DNA from: Candidatus Poribacteria bacterium
GTDB lineage: Bacteria > Poribacteria > WGA-4E > WGA-3G
Direction of reading: 5' to 3'
NCBI GenBank assembly: GCA_022821965.1
Contig: JAJECN010000024.1
Span: 51,112-115,111, forward strand
Length of the DNA stretch: 64,000 nucleotides
Shown: positions 1 through 10,455 of the stretch, piece after piece
How the letters are laid out: each line of letters opens with the position of its first letter
Position numbering within the stretch: the stretch's first letter is position 1
Notes under the pieces: generated by a model
The model's input: only the letters and a program-made list of their open reading frames with translations
What the model was told of the DNA's origin: nothing
Databases searched by the model: none
Program-made: the position numbers and the translations under genes

Positions 1-2
1 AG

Positions 3-50
3 ATTGAGAGAGCTTATGACGATTACAAGGTTCGTGTACAAGGGAGTTAG
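3..50 (+). CDS. 3' end of an upstream CDS (partial, ...IERAYDDYKVRVQGS*)
   Basis: Open frame from window start to TAG at 48-50, followed by a promoter-like sequence. Confidence 0.3.
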   Translation: MERAYDDYKVRVQGS

Positions 51-68
51 CACAACACGATTTTTCCG

Positions 69-97
69 TTGACTTTTCCCGCGCAAATCCGTATACT
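69..97 (+). promoter_or_regulatory. sigma70-type promoter upstream of nadD
   Basis: TTGACT (69-74), 17-bp spacer, TATACT (92-97). Confidence 0.55.
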
Positions 98-137
98 TTA
101 AGAAGCAGAAAAAAATGCCGGATTCCCTGAAGCAAGT

Positions 138-758
138 TTGCATCCGATGGACATTCCGACACCAAAAACGACCAATAGAATCGCTGTGATGGGTGGAACA
201 TTCAACCCGATTCACTATGCACATCTGATCAGTGCCGAACAGGTTCGGACAGGATTAGGCTACGACAAGATCCTGTTCATCCCTTCTGCCAGACCACCAC
301 ATAAAGTAGCAGACGTTGACATTATTGAACCGGAACATCGGTATCAGATGGTCCTCTCGGCGATCGCAGAGAATCCACACTTTGAGGTGTCACGAATTGA
401 ATTGGAACGAGCCGGTCCGTCATACACTATTGAAACGCTGAAAGTCCTTAAAAAACGCTATGGGGAAACCACCGAACTGGCATGGATTATCGGGGCAGAT
501 TCGCTCATTGAGTACAAAGTCTGGAGAGACTTTGACGAGGTGTTGGCACAATGTGTCATGATCGCAACAACACGTCCGAGTTACGATCTGAATCGAGTTC
601 CATTAGAAATCAGGAAGAGGGTTACGACTTTCCCTATAACAGGGGTTGATATATCCGCCACGGTTATTCGGGAACGGATTCGGAAAGGGCTTTCAATCCG
701 GTATCTTGTGCCAGAAGATGTTCAAGCCTATATTCATCGGTATCGGTTGTATCAATAA
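138..758 (+). CDS. nadD: Nicotinate-nucleotide adenylyltransferase (start may be ATG at 147)
   Basis: AVMGGTFNPIHYAHLISAEQ nucleotidyltransferase motif; ISATVIRERIRKG near C-terminus. Confidence 0.93.
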   Translation: MHPMDIPTPKTTNRIAVMGGTFNPIHYAHLISAEQVRTGLGYDKILFIPSARPPHKVADVDIIEPEHRYQMVLSAIAENPHFEVSRIELERAGPSYTIETLKVLKKRYGETTELAWIIGADSLIEYKVWRDFDEVLAQCVMIATTRPSYDLNRVPLEIRKRVTTFPITGVDISATVIRERIRKGLSIRYLVPEDVQAYIHRYRLYQ

Positions 759-819
759 TTGTAAAAATCCGTTTAAAAAAATTGAGATTCTGAGAGTCAG
801 AAAATAAGGAATTAAAAAC

Positions 820-1053
820 GTGCAACACACGTGCAGTATGTGCGGAGCAGTCTACGATTTTATCTGGAAAGAGGGAACCCCTTTACCGAAAAATTTCCCT
901 TTCTGTAGTGCGCGATGTAAAGCAGCAGATTTGTCAAAATGGCTGAACGAGGAATACGCCATTAGTACCCCGTTGCCGGACATGATATTGTCGGATACTG
1001 AACGAGAGCTCCTTGTCGAACTTGGAGCAGACATTGATGATGACATGGACTAA
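820..1053 (+). CDS. yacG: YacG-like zinc-binding protein
   Basis: CxxC...FCSxRC zinc motif and KWLNEEYAIS; GTG start; lies between nadD and yqeK. Confidence 0.8.
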   Translation: MQHTCSMCGAVYDFIWKEGTPLPKNFPFCSARCKAADLSKWLNEEYAISTPLPDMILSDTERELLVELGADIDDDMD

Positions 1054-1095
1054 TTGAGCAAGCTTAATGAAGTTCAAAAATTTTATAACGATTAA

Positions 1096-1728
1096 ATGAA
1101 TTGTACATTAGCAGAACTCCGGGCACACCCGAAGTCAGTTGAAATTCAGCAGTACCTCTCAGACAAGCTGAGCGAGAAACGTTTCCAGCATGTTCTCTCT
1201 GTACAAGAAATGACAATTGACCTCGCACGTGTTCACGACGCAAATGTCTGGCATGCCAACCTCGCTGCTCTTTTACACGACAGCGCAAAATGGATGAGTC
1301 CTAAAGAATTATACAGCGAAGTAAAACGCTACGGAATTCATCTCGATCCAATTGAAAAGGTAAATCCATCGCTTCTGCATCCATTCATCGGTGTAAAACT
1401 CGCAATTGAAAAGTTTGCTGTAACTGAACTTGAGATACTTGAAGCCATTCGGAATCATACAACAGGCAGCCCATCAATGGGGCTTCTTTCGCAAGTCTTA
1501 TATGTCGCGGACTTTGCAGAGCCGACACGCACCCACAAAGAGGCTGAGGTCGTGCGTGAGTTAGCATATACAGTGTTGAATCGGGCGGTACATCACGTAG
1601 CAGGGTCGAAGATCGCGCATCTCCTTGAAAAAGGGGTGCTGATTCATCCCAATACGCTTCACACTTATAACAGTACGTTAGAGGGTAGTGAGATTCAAAA
1701 TAAGGGTCGTTTTCGCGTGCCTTCGTAA
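1096..1728 (+). CDS. yqeK: HD-domain hydrolase, YqeK family
   Basis: RFQHVLSVQEMTIDLARVH...LLHDSAK; adjacency to nadD and rsfS. Confidence 0.88.
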   Translation: MNCTLAELRAHPKSVEIQQYLSDKLSEKRFQHVLSVQEMTIDLARVHDANVWHANLAALLHDSAKWMSPKELYSEVKRYGIHLDPIEKVNPSLLHPFIGVKLAIEKFAVTELEILEAIRNHTTGSPSMGLLSQVLYVADFAEPTRTHKEAEVVRELAYTVLNRAVHHVAGSKIAHLLEKGVLIHPNTLHTYNSTLEGSEIQNKGRFRVPS

Positions 1729-1755
1729 CGGATTGAGACCGGTAAGGAAAACATA

Positions 1756-2211
1756 ATGGAAACTGAAAAGAACACATTAGATATAGTAAAAGCCGCTGCA
1801 GCCGCGGCGATGAGCCGACGCGCACAAGACGGAGTTATCCTCGACCTACGCGAACTTGACGGCTTTACGGACTTCTTTGCAATCTTCAGCGGTGTCTCTG
1901 ATATACAGGTGGAAGGTATCTCACAGGCAGTTCTTGAAGAACTTGAAACTAAGTGGGAACAGCGACCTTGGCATCAGGAGGGTGAGCGCAAAGCAGATTG
2001 GATTTTATTAGACTATGTTGATTTTGTTGTGCATGTCTTTCTTGCCGAGAGGCGTGCCTACTATAATCTTGAACGTTTATGGGCTGAAGCGGGCAGGATT
2101 GACTTGCCAGAATTAACGATGCCCTCACATCAAGAGATATGGGAAAAAGAGATAGATCCAGATGGCGCATTGGTTTTTGGTGAACACGAGGAGGACACGC
2201 CAGAGGCATAG
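1756..2211 (+). CDS. rsfS: Ribosome silencing factor RsfS
   Basis: ILDLRELDGFTDFFAIFSGVSDIQVEGI...DWILLDYVDFVVHVF. Confidence 0.93.
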   Translation: METEKNTLDIVKAAAAAAMSRRAQDGVILDLRELDGFTDFFAIFSGVSDIQVEGISQAVLEELETKWEQRPWHQEGERKADWILLDYVDFVVHVFLAERRAYYNLERLWAEAGRIDLPELTMPSHQEIWEKEIDPDGALVFGEHEEDTPEA

Positions 2212-2290
2212 ATTGCGTTTTGGTGAAACATGTTGTTAAAAATCTGTAGGAAAGAAAAAGGGGAGGGACCGCTTACATACAGGGGGTAGA

Positions 2291-3025
2291 TTAATCGACA
2301 GCAACGAGAAGAACCGTGACATTATCGGTGCCACCATAATCAAGTGCCTTGTTGATGAGTTTCTCGCCTGCTGTCTCAATATCATCGGCAGCCAAGATAA
2401 TTTCAGCAATCTCGCGGTCATCGATAATTAAGTCATGTAAGCCGTCGGTACAAGCGAGAACAATATCACCCGGAACAAGTGGATAGGCATCGGCATTGAC
2501 GGCGACGGTTGGCATCAAACCGATAGCTTTTGTAATAATATTTCGTTTTTCATGCGTACGGCTCTCTTCCACTGTGATTTCGCCCTTTTCGACCATTTTT
2601 TGAACGAAAGAGTCGTCTGTCGTTATCTGTGTCAGTTTCTCATCACGTAAAACATAGAGCCGACTATCACCGACGTGAACATAAGTGAGGTAACTAAAGG
2701 TAACGAAGCCTGCGATAAGTGTTGTACCCATGCCACGTGCTTGGCTACTACTTTCAGAGGCACTATAGATCTGCTGATTTGCTTCCTCTGCAAGCTCGGT
2801 GAGAACCTCAAGCCTTTTCATGGGACCCAAATCGGTGTGTGGAGACACTTGGGCTTGTGCCCACTCCTGAATAATTTCAAGAGCAATACGGCTTGCGATG
2901 TCACCGCTCTCATGCCCGCCCATACCATCAGTAATGGCAAACAACTGGAGCTGCGCATCAAAATAATATAGGTCTTCGTTTCGCTCACGAAGTTTACCTG
3001 TATCTGTTTTTGCTACAAACTGCAT
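2291..3025 (-). CDS. PP2C-type serine/threonine protein phosphatase
   Basis: RERNEDLYYF...FAITDGMGGHESGDIAS...ACTDGLHDLI...GGTDNVTVLLV. Confidence 0.92.
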   Translation of the reverse strand: MQFVAKTDTGKLRERNEDLYYFDAQLQLFAITDGMGGHESGDIASRIALEIIQEWAQAQVSPHTDLGPMKRLEVLTELAEEANQQIYSASESSSQARGMGTTLIAGFVTFSYLTYVHVGDSRLYVLRDEKLTQITTDDSFVQKMVEKGEITVEESRTHEKRNIITKAIGLMPTVAVNADAYPLVPGDIVLACTDGLHDLIIDDREIAEIILAADDIETAGEKLINKALDYGGTDNVTVLLVAVD

Positions 3026-3326
3026 TTTTTGTATCGCCTGGATCGTCTGTGGTTAAGAATACGAAAGGCTTAGTGCTCACTATATTAAGGAAGGTGCCAA
3101 ATTTATTCAGAGCTTATTCAGAAAAACCACATATCTTTCCCTGTTTCAATGTTAACTAAATGAGAAAACGATAAAATTCATCTTTCGGTTTCAAAATTCG
3201 CTCCTAATCAATAAAACAATCATGTTGTGATGACTTTTTTGATAACACTATATATTTGAAATCAATCAAGGTCTCAGGGGCATGATATACCATAATGTAA
3301 CTCATAAGTCAAATTAATTAGCTTAT

Positions 3327-4466
3327 ATGGACGTAAAAAGGTTATCTGCGGGTCCAAGACACCATTTTTTTGGGTATTACGGTATTAATCCGTGGGATAG
3401 TACCACAAGGTATCACCTCGCATTAGAGACAGATTTTCATACCCACCGTCCGTTGCCCGAAGATGTTGCAACAATTGGGCTAATCCATCGGGACACACAT
3501 AAATTTATCCCGCACGCGAAAACCTCCGCTTTTAATCTCCAGCAGGGGAGTATGATGCATTGGATTAATGGCGGTGCTGGCGCGGAATTCACCTTCAACA
3601 GTTGGGAAAATCGCACACTTGTGTCACGTACGATGAATCCAACCACGGGCACTGTCCGAACGATTCAGGGTGCGATCGCCGCAGTGTCGCCGACCGCGCC
3701 ACTCGCGATAGGCTTGAACTATGGACGGATGGCACACTGCCGTGCTGTTGTCGGCTACGCCACACACAGTAAATCCACCGATGTAGAGGAGCAACCGGAG
3801 GACGATGGCTTATATCAGCTCAACCTCCAAAACGGGAGTTCAAAACTTGTTCTCTCTATTGTCGATGTCATCCGAGCGAGTGGAGACAAACAGGTGGTAG
3901 GAAAACGGACATGGTTTAATCACGTTCTGTTCAATACAGACGGAACGCGCCTCCTATTCTTCTGCCGAGTTCGACACGAAACAGGATTCTACACTTCGCT
4001 TTGGACAGTGAACCCCGACGGTTCCGATTTGGAAATGCAAATTCCATTTGGCTACCGAGTTTCTCATTTTGATTGGCGAACACCCACGCGGGTTCTTGTT
4101 TCATCAGATATATTGGGCGAGATGGGATTCGTTGAATTTACAGATGGGCTGCGCGACTTCACACCCCTCGGGCGCGGGGTCTTGCCGAGCGATGGACACG
4201 CTTCATTCTCACCAGATCGAGAATGGTTGCTTTGTGATACATACCCTCGCGGGACAGAGCGTTTGGCGCAACTCATGGTTTACAATATCGCTGAAAACCG
4301 AAAAATTGTCTTGGGTGAATTCCACCACGAAGAACAGTTCGTTGGAGATATCCGATGCGATTTACATCCTCGCTGGGCACTTGATGGAAAAACGATTACT
4401 TTTGACTCAGTCCATGAAGGTTCCCGACAGATATATCTCGTGGAGTTACCATCGTCAATCAAGTAA
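3327..4466 (+). CDS. Beta-propeller protein, oligogalacturonate lyase/TolB-like
   Basis: Repeated propeller blades, HASFSPDREWLLCDTYP. Confidence 0.5.
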   Translation: MDVKRLSAGPRHHFFGYYGINPWDSTTRYHLALETDFHTHRPLPEDVATIGLIHRDTHKFIPHAKTSAFNLQQGSMMHWINGGAGAEFTFNSWENRTLVSRTMNPTTGTVRTIQGAIAAVSPTAPLAIGLNYGRMAHCRAVVGYATHSKSTDVEEQPEDDGLYQLNLQNGSSKLVLSIVDVIRASGDKQVVGKRTWFNHVLFNTDGTRLLFFCRVRHETGFYTSLWTVNPDGSDLEMQIPFGYRVSHFDWRTPTRVLVSSDILGEMGFVEFTDGLRDFTPLGRGVLPSDGHASFSPDREWLLCDTYPRGTERLAQLMVYNIAENRKIVLGEFHHEEQFVGDIRCDLHPRWALDGKTITFDSVHEGSRQIYLVELPSSIK

Positions 4467-4495
4467 AGTCGCTCGAATCTCATAAGAGGATTCTG

Positions 4496-5539
4496 ATGTT
4501 ACCAGATGATTGTTCTCATGAAAAAATTGGACGACTGCCGAGTATTGTGAGATGCTCCCTTGCAGACATTAAGGAACGACGTGAAGCAGTCGTTCTAACA
4601 ACAGAGCCAGCATGGGAGGCAGTCAAGGGTATTGATGTCCATTCGCAACAACCTGTCTATGTTGATGGAAATACGAAGGCGGATATGACAGCACTCGCAG
4701 AAGCGTGTGAGGGTGAAGTCATTTACGGCATCGGTGGCGGCTTAGTGATAGACACTGCTAAATACGTTGCCGCATCACATGGACTTCCACTGATCGCGTT
4801 CCCTACTATTCTGTCAACAGATGCCTTTCTTACTGACGCGACAGGCGTAAGGGAAAATGGGTGTGTCCACTATCTTCCGTCAAAAGCACCAGACACCGTC
4901 ATCATAGATATGGATGTCTTATGCAACGCGCCCGCCCCAATGCGAGCAAGTGGTGCTGCAGATGTTCTCTCAATCGCAACAGCAATCTGGGATTGGCAGG
5001 AAGCCGAAAAGATGGGTGCGAACCCATCAACTCAGCAGGTCACGCCACAAGCGATTGATATAGGAAGCACTCTTCTCCAAACGCTTCTGGACAACGCACG
5101 CGAAATCGGTAGTGGAACGCCTACAGGATTGAAACTTCTACTTGATCTGCTCTGCATGGAGGTGCAGCTCTGCCATCTATGTGGGCATAGTCGTGTTGAA
5201 GAAGGGAGCGAACACCATTTTGTCTATGCAATTGAGAACCATTTAGCTTCCACCAATGAGACGACAAATGGAGAAACAGTTTTACACGGTGAATTGGTAG
5301 GACTCGGTATCTTACTCATGGCTGTGCTCCAATCACAACCGTGGATGCAGTACCGCCACGCGTTAGAGTGTTTGCAGATCAACTACCGTCCATCCGCTGT
5401 GGCTCCGGATGTAATCGCCGAAACGCTTATTAATTTATCTGACTACGTCATGCAACATCAACTCCCGTATACCGTCGCAACAACTTTACGGGTTACCCCC
5501 GATATCGCCGAGCGGACGATACAAACGATATTAGATTAG
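4496..5539 (+). CDS. Glycerol-1-phosphate dehydrogenase-like NAD-dependent dehydrogenase
   Basis: GIGGGLVIDTAKYVA...FPTILSTDAFLTDATGVRENG. Confidence 0.8.
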   Translation: MLPDDCSHEKIGRLPSIVRCSLADIKERREAVVLTTEPAWEAVKGIDVHSQQPVYVDGNTKADMTALAEACEGEVIYGIGGGLVIDTAKYVAASHGLPLIAFPTILSTDAFLTDATGVRENGCVHYLPSKAPDTVIIDMDVLCNAPAPMRASGAADVLSIATAIWDWQEAEKMGANPSTQQVTPQAIDIGSTLLQTLLDNAREIGSGTPTGLKLLLDLLCMEVQLCHLCGHSRVEEGSEHHFVYAIENHLASTNETTNGETVLHGELVGLGILLMAVLQSQPWMQYRHALECLQINYRPSAVAPDVIAETLINLSDYVMQHQLPYTVATTLRVTPDIAERTIQTILD

Positions 5540-5540
5540 T

Positions 5541-5565
5541 AGAGGTTGGGTAACCCAACCCCTCC
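5541..5565. repeat. Palindromic repeat GGTTGGGTAACCCAACC (intergenic copy)
   Basis: AGAGGTTGGGTAACCCAACCCCTCC; near-identical copy at 5691-5714 inside the next gene. Confidence 0.75.
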
Positions 5566-5574
5566 ATTAAAACT

Positions 5575-6660
5575 ATGCAAAAGAAAAACGAACAAACAGG
5601 ATCAACCCCCCAAATTTCGACGTTACACGAGCAGTCCCTCGTTATCGATTCGCACAACGATGCTATCGTGGCGCATATCCGCCGAGGAATAGAGGTTGGG
5701 GAACCCAACCCCTACAACGAAAACGTCCAAAATCCCACGGAGCTGACTGGCACTATCGCTTATCTCCGCGGGCCTGTCCCCCCTGAAGAGGAAGCCATCG
5801 GCATCCAACTTAACATCCCAAAAATGCGGCAAGGTGGCATTGATGCTGCATTTTTCGCTGTTGACGTGACACGCGCATGGAAAAATCACCTCGCCTATGC
5901 GTTAGATGCGTTCGGCTGGTTCGATGCAGAAGTGACAGCAAACGCGGATGACATCTGTATCGCACGGAAGGCGAGCGACATTCGTGAAGCAAAGGAGGCA
6001 GGTAAACTCGCTGCAGTCCTCGTCATTGAAAACAGCGAAGCTGTCGAACGGAGTCTGAATATTCTCCGCTCACTGTATATGATTGGTGTCCGTTCAATCG
6101 GGTTGACACATAACTTGAACACATGGGCATCGACGGGAAACGACGAGGAGGACCTTGGCGGCGGTTTGACACGATTTGGTATGGCATTGGTCAAAGAGAT
6201 GAACCGTCTTGGGATGCTTGTGGATGTCTCCCACATTAGCGAGCGTGGTTTCTGGGACGTTCTGGAAATCTCGGAACACCCTGTCATCGCATCTCATAGC
6301 AACTGCAAAACATTGTGTCGTCATCCGCGGAATTTGAGTAACGAGCAGTTGAAAGCCTTGGCAGCCAATGGCGGTGTTGTCGGTATCACCTTTGTTCCGG
6401 GGTTCATTACGATAGATGGCTGGCAGAAAATGCCACCTCTGGCGCAATTGCTTAACCACATTGCCTATGCAATTGACATTGCTGGCATTGACCATGTTGG
6501 TATCGGTTCGGATTTTGATGGTGGCGGAGACTTATTGAAGGACGCGAGTGAATTCATCAAAATCGCGGAGGGGTTGAGCGAACGCGGTTATTCCGATGAC
6601 GATATCCGAAAAGTCCTCGGCGAAAATCATCTACGCGTTTTTGAGGCGGCATGCGGATAA
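5575..6660 (+). CDS. Membrane dipeptidase, peptidase M19 family
   Basis: LVIDSHNDAIVAHIRRG...LVDVSHISERGFWDVLE...PVIASHSNCKTLCRHPRNL...VGIGSDFDGGG. Confidence 0.92.
   Translation: MQKKNEQTGSTPQISTLHEQSLVIDSHNDAIVAHIRRGIEVGEPNPYNENVQNPTELTGTIAYLRGPVPPEEEAIGIQLNIPKMRQGGIDAAFFAVDVTRAWKNHLAYALDAFGWFDAEVTANADDICIARKASDIREAKEAGKLAAVLVIENSEAVERSLNILRSLYMIGVRSIGLTHNLNTWASTGNDEEDLGGGLTRFGMALVKEMNRLGMLVDVSHISERGFWDVLEISEHPVIASHSNCKTLCRHPRNLSNEQLKALAANGGVVGITFVPGFITIDGWQKMPPLAQLLNHIAYAIDIAGIDHVGIGSDFDGGGDLLKDASEFIKIAEGLSERGYSDDDIRKVLGENHLRVFEAACG
5691..5714. repeat. Palindromic repeat GGTTGGGGAACCCAACC (in-frame intragenic copy)
   Basis: AGAGGTTGGGGAACCCAACCCCTA inside the M19 peptidase ORF, encoding EVGEPNPY. 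Confidence 0.7.
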
Positions 6661-6681
6661 AGAAAATCCCAGTCCATGTTG

Positions 6682-7677
6682 TCAGGTTCTCGCAAGTGCG
6701 CGAGAGACGGACTGCCACACTTCATCAACATCAATCCCTTTCATGCAGATGTTATCTTTGCACTTATCTGTGAACTGTTTACAAGGGCTGCAAGGCACAT
6801 CGTGACGGATAGTTTGGTGTAACTCGCCGAGCGGTTGAAATCGAATGTGGTTGCCAGGACCGAATAGGGACACGGTAGCGGTTCCTACCGCTGCGGCGAT
6901 GTGCATAGGACCGGTATCATTGGTGAGAAAGAGATCACACTTTTCGAGGCAGGCGGCTAACTCCCGAATCTGGAGATTCCCCGCGAATGTAACAGCGCGC
7001 GCGTCCATTAGATTCGCAACAGTATGTACGAGTTCCGTTTCCCTTTGTCCACCAAAAATTAGGACATCGGCGTTGAAATGTTGGACCAGTTTATCCCCTA
7101 TGGCTGCGAAGCGTTCGGGCATCCATTCGCGTAACTTCCAACCCGCTCCCGGAAAGAGTCCCACCTTTAAACCCGTCTCGGTAATGCCTGCAGCGTCAAA
7201 TCGCTGTGTGGCATCTGTACGTTCAGATGACGCGAAAAACATTTCTAATCTCTGATCTACCGCCGGAATTCCAACCGCATGCAACAGATCGAAGTAATGT
7301 GCTGTGGCGTGTTTGTTCCCCTGTTCGCGAACGCGGACGGTGCAGAGTCTACCTTTACCGACACGCTCAGTAGCACCGCTGAGGTACATGAGCAGCTCCG
7401 TGCGAAACTTCCGTTGAAGATCAATCGTCAGTGTAAATTTTCGTTCGCGTAGGATGCGGACAACCCGCAGCATCTCACCCGTATCCTTGTTTTTAGCGAA
7501 CCGATCAAACGTAATTATTTCATCAAGGTGCGGATTTTCTCGGAGCACATCTGCTGACTGTTTCGCGACCAGCACAGCAATGTACGCATCTGGAAAATAG
7601 GCGCGAACAGCCCGAATAACCGGGGTCGTAAGCACAATGTCGCCAAGGGAACTGAGCCGAATGAGCAGTATTCTCAT
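6682..7677 (-). CDS. Glycosyltransferase family 9 (heptosyltransferase-like)
   Basis: MRILLIRLSSLGDIVLTTPVIRAVR...LTNDTGPMHIAAAVGTATVSLFGP. Confidence 0.92.
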   Translation of the reverse strand: MRILLIRLSSLGDIVLTTPVIRAVRAYFPDAYIAVLVAKQSADVLRENPHLDEIITFDRFAKNKDTGEMLRVVRILRERKFTLTIDLQRKFRTELLMYLSGATERVGKGRLCTVRVREQGNKHATAHYFDLLHAVGIPAVDQRLEMFFASSERTDATQRFDAAGITETGLKVGLFPGAGWKLREWMPERFAAIGDKLVQHFNADVLIFGGQRETELVHTVANLMDARAVTFAGNLQIRELAACLEKCDLFLTNDTGPMHIAAAVGTATVSLFGPGNHIRFQPLGELHQTIRHDVPCSPCKQFTDKCKDNICMKGIDVDEVWQSVSRALART

Positions 7678-7765
7678 AGTTTTCGGTTTTCGGTTATCAG
7701 TTTTCGGTTAAGCGAGTTGCAAACGTTTTTCCTTCTACAAACGGGTTACTGAAGACTATTAACCG
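7678..7765. repeat. Heptad-arm interspersed repeat, copy 1
   Basis: gttttcggttttcggttatcagttttcggttaagcg...attaaccgacaatt. Confidence 0.65.
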
Positions 7766-8916
7766 ACAATTATCTTCTCAAGATTGTTTAATGCGTTTTC
7801 AACCAGTGTTTCTATATCCAAACCTGATTCTGCATCCGCTAATTCAGTAAGCGAAGCACGGGTGGCGGGATGTTTGGGGACAAAAAGGGAACAACAATCC
7901 TGATGTGGACATGTCGATACGTCAAAAGTACCTATCCGTTGTGCTTTTTCAATAATTTCAGCCTTGTCCTCACCGATAAGTGGACGCAGAATCGGGATGT
8001 CGGCAATCGCTTCAATTGTACGGAGGTTCGTTAAAGTCTGGGAAGCCACTTGTGCGAGGCTTTCACCCGTGACGAGTGCCTCTGCATTCACCATAGTCGC
8101 GACGCGCTCAGCAATCCGCGTCATCATCCGCCGGTACAACAGCACCCGGAATGGAGCAGGTGTTGCAGCGACGATAATTTGCTGTAACTCAGCAAATGGA
8201 ACAAGATAGACCGTGCTGCGATAGTTTGATGCCGCCAAAATCTGAGCGAGTTCAATGACCTTCTCCAAGGAAGCCTTATCGGTATACGGATAACTGTAAA
8301 AGTGAATAAAAACGGCTTTTGCGCCGCGCTTTATCATCTGCCATGCAGCGACAGGGGAATCAATTCCACCGGACAACATAACAAGCACCTTACCACTCAC
8401 GCCCACTGGCAATCCGCCAATCCCTTGAATCTTCTCTGTGGAGATATAGGCACCATCTTGTGTTATTTTAACCCAACAAACCAGGTCGGGGTTATGCATA
8501 TCGGCACGCGCACCTGTTTCCTTGATGAGATACCCACCGACCTCCGCACTGATCTGCGGAGAGGTTAACGGAAATGTTTTATCGGTGCGTCTCGTCTCAA
8601 CCTTAAGGGACTCGTAACAGACATTTTGGAGCTGCCGTAACGCCACCTCTTTAATCGCGGTGAGGTCCCTCTCGGTCCGACAAGCGAGTTCAAAATAAAC
8701 GATGCCCATAACTTGCCGCAAGCGTCTTTTAATTTCCGTGGTGTTAGCATGTTGTCCAAGATGAACAAGAATTCTATCATGCAGCCGCTCCACTTCTGCA
8801 TACCCTGTACCACGCAGCGCGAGTTTGATGTTATTCGCAAGTCGTTTCTCAAAAAACACTCTATTTTTGCCTTTGAGTCCAACTTCGCCGTAATGAACAC
8901 TAAACATTTCTTCCAT
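7759..8916 (-). CDS. thiI: tRNA 4-thiouridine synthase ThiI
   Basis: THUMP region plus KVLVMLSGGIDSPVAAWQMIKRGA and SYPYTDKAS. Confidence 0.93.
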   Translation of the reverse strand: MEEMFSVHYGEVGLKGKNRVFFEKRLANNIKLALRGTGYAEVERLHDRILVHLGQHANTTEIKRRLRQVMGIVYFELACRTERDLTAIKEVALRQLQNVCYESLKVETRRTDKTFPLTSPQISAEVGGYLIKETGARADMHNPDLVCWVKITQDGAYISTEKIQGIGGLPVGVSGKVLVMLSGGIDSPVAAWQMIKRGAKAVFIHFYSYPYTDKASLEKVIELAQILAASNYRSTVYLVPFAELQQIIVAATPAPFRVLLYRRMMTRIAERVATMVNAEALVTGESLAQVASQTLTNLRTIEAIADIPILRPLIGEDKAEIIEKAQRIGTFDVSTCPHQDCCSLFVPKHPATRASLTELADAESGLDIETLVENALNNLEKIIVG

Positions 8917-8939
8917 AATTTTTCTCGCGCCATAAAAAT

Positions 8940-9665
8940 CTAAAATAAGTTAGTTGTCTCCGAAGCACGGACAGCATCTGTCAGACTAAAGTGGAGTTTT
9001 GCAACGTCCCCTAATGCATCACTGCCATGCAGCGAAATAAACTCTCTACCTGCTTCCACGACCTGATACGCACCTCTCGGTAATTGTATTTCATATTTTT
9101 CGGAAAGTGTTTCCATCCCACTCAAGAAAGCGTCACGAGCAATAATAGAAGCGGCAGCAACAGCAATGTCGCGTTCTGCTTTTGGAATCTGCTTTATCTC
9201 CATTCCCAAGGGGGCACGAGAGGTTACATGCTGTAAACGAGACTCTCCATTCACTCGCTTGTGCAGCTGCTGTGTGATGAGATCATCTTTAGAAAATCTG
9301 TCAACAAGTGCGTGTTTCGCACCTATCCGAGTCGCTAAGGTATGAATCGCTTCCGCATGAAGCGATGCGAGAAGGTGGTTCAGGTTTTGCCCTCGTCTGC
9401 GGAGATTGGTATAAAGGGAGTTATATTCAGTGGGCATTCTTTCTACAACAACAATATGCCGTTCATACTGATGGTGCATCAATTCGGCAAGGTCCCGGAT
9501 ACGGCGATTTGACAGCGTTTTCCCATCAGTAATACCCAAATCGGAGAAGATTTCTCGACAGTCTCTGTCCACGTAAACGGCTGCGACGACAAGCGGACCG
9601 AAATAATCACCTTTTCCTGCCTCGTCTGTACCGATCCATGCGTTCCAGTTGTGTATAACGTTCAT
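8940..9665 (-). CDS. rnhC: Ribonuclease HIII-like
   Basis: WIGTDEAGKGDYFGPLVVAAVYV; DEAGKGD..GPLV RNase HIII signature. Confidence 0.8.
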   Translation of the reverse strand: MNVIHNWNAWIGTDEAGKGDYFGPLVVAAVYVDRDCREIFSDLGITDGKTLSNRRIRDLAELMHHQYERHIVVVERMPTEYNSLYTNLRRRGQNLNHLLASLHAEAIHTLATRIGAKHALVDRFSKDDLITQQLHKRVNGESRLQHVTSRAPLGMEIKQIPKAERDIAVAAASIIARDAFLSGMETLSEKYEIQLPRGAYQVVEAGREFISLHGSDALGDVAKLHFSLTDAVRASETTNLF

Positions 9666-9671
9666 TTTTAA

Positions 9672-9776
9672 GGGGTATCGGCTTTCAGTCTTCGGTTGTC
9701 GGTCAAGAGGCTTTCGGGACTGCTACAAACATTTCTGTACCGACATCTGATATCCTAGAACCGACTGCTATTCAGC
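9672..9776. repeat. Heptad-arm interspersed repeat, copy 2 (degenerate)
   Basis: ggtatcggctttcagtcttcggttgtcggtcaagagg...accgacatctgatatcctagaaccgactgc. Confidence 0.55.
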
Positions 9777-10349
9777 TGAATTCCGAAGGGCGGCAAATTC
9801 GACAACCTGCTTGCCTACCGCTTTGACGCGCGTTGTTAATTCAGCATCGTGTAAATTACCGTTTCCATCAAACGCTTGAGATGAATTCGGAATGGATACA
9901 TCATTCGGGACAACCCAAGCGTGAAGGGCAGTGCCTACCGTCCGTAACATCGAAAGCGCATTCACCGCGCCCATTCGCCCACCAGATACACCCACAAGCC
10001 CAATAACTTTATTCTCAAATTCATCAAAACCCATTAAATCAAGGGCACTCTTAAGGACACCGCTGAAGCTGCCGTGGTATTCGGGCGATCCGAGAAGAAT
10101 GCCGTGTGCCCGTTTCACTTTCTCCCGTAGTCTGAACACGCCCGGTGGATATTCGCTTTCGCTTGCAACAGAACCTTGAAAAACGAGGTCGTATTTGCTA
10201 AGTTCAAGCAATTCAACCTCGGCGCCTGCCTCTTCCGCAGCGGAAAGAGCGATTTGGAGTGCGGCATGCGTTGAACTGCCTTGTCGTAGACTTCCACAAA
10301 TCGCAACGACATAGATAGATTGATTATCGCTTCCCTTCATTTTCGGCAT
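9768..10349 (-). CDS. NADPH-dependent FMN reductase
   Basis: AICGSLRQGSSTHAAL...LLGSPEYHGSFSGVLKSALD. Confidence 0.9.
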   Translation of the reverse strand: MPKMKGSDNQSIYVVAICGSLRQGSSTHAALQIALSAAEEAGAEVELLELSKYDLVFQGSVASESEYPPGVFRLREKVKRAHGILLGSPEYHGSFSGVLKSALDLMGFDEFENKVIGLVGVSGGRMGAVNALSMLRTVGTALHAWVVPNDVSIPNSSQAFDGNGNLHDAELTTRVKAVGKQVVEFAALRNSAE

Positions 10350-10455
10350 CCCTTTCAGCGTCTATTTAGTTATTGTTCACCTGGACTTACTGAAGTACGT
10401 CTTAGCATAACACAGCGATGATGCTATGTCAAAGGATTTTTATCTCAGTGCTATT

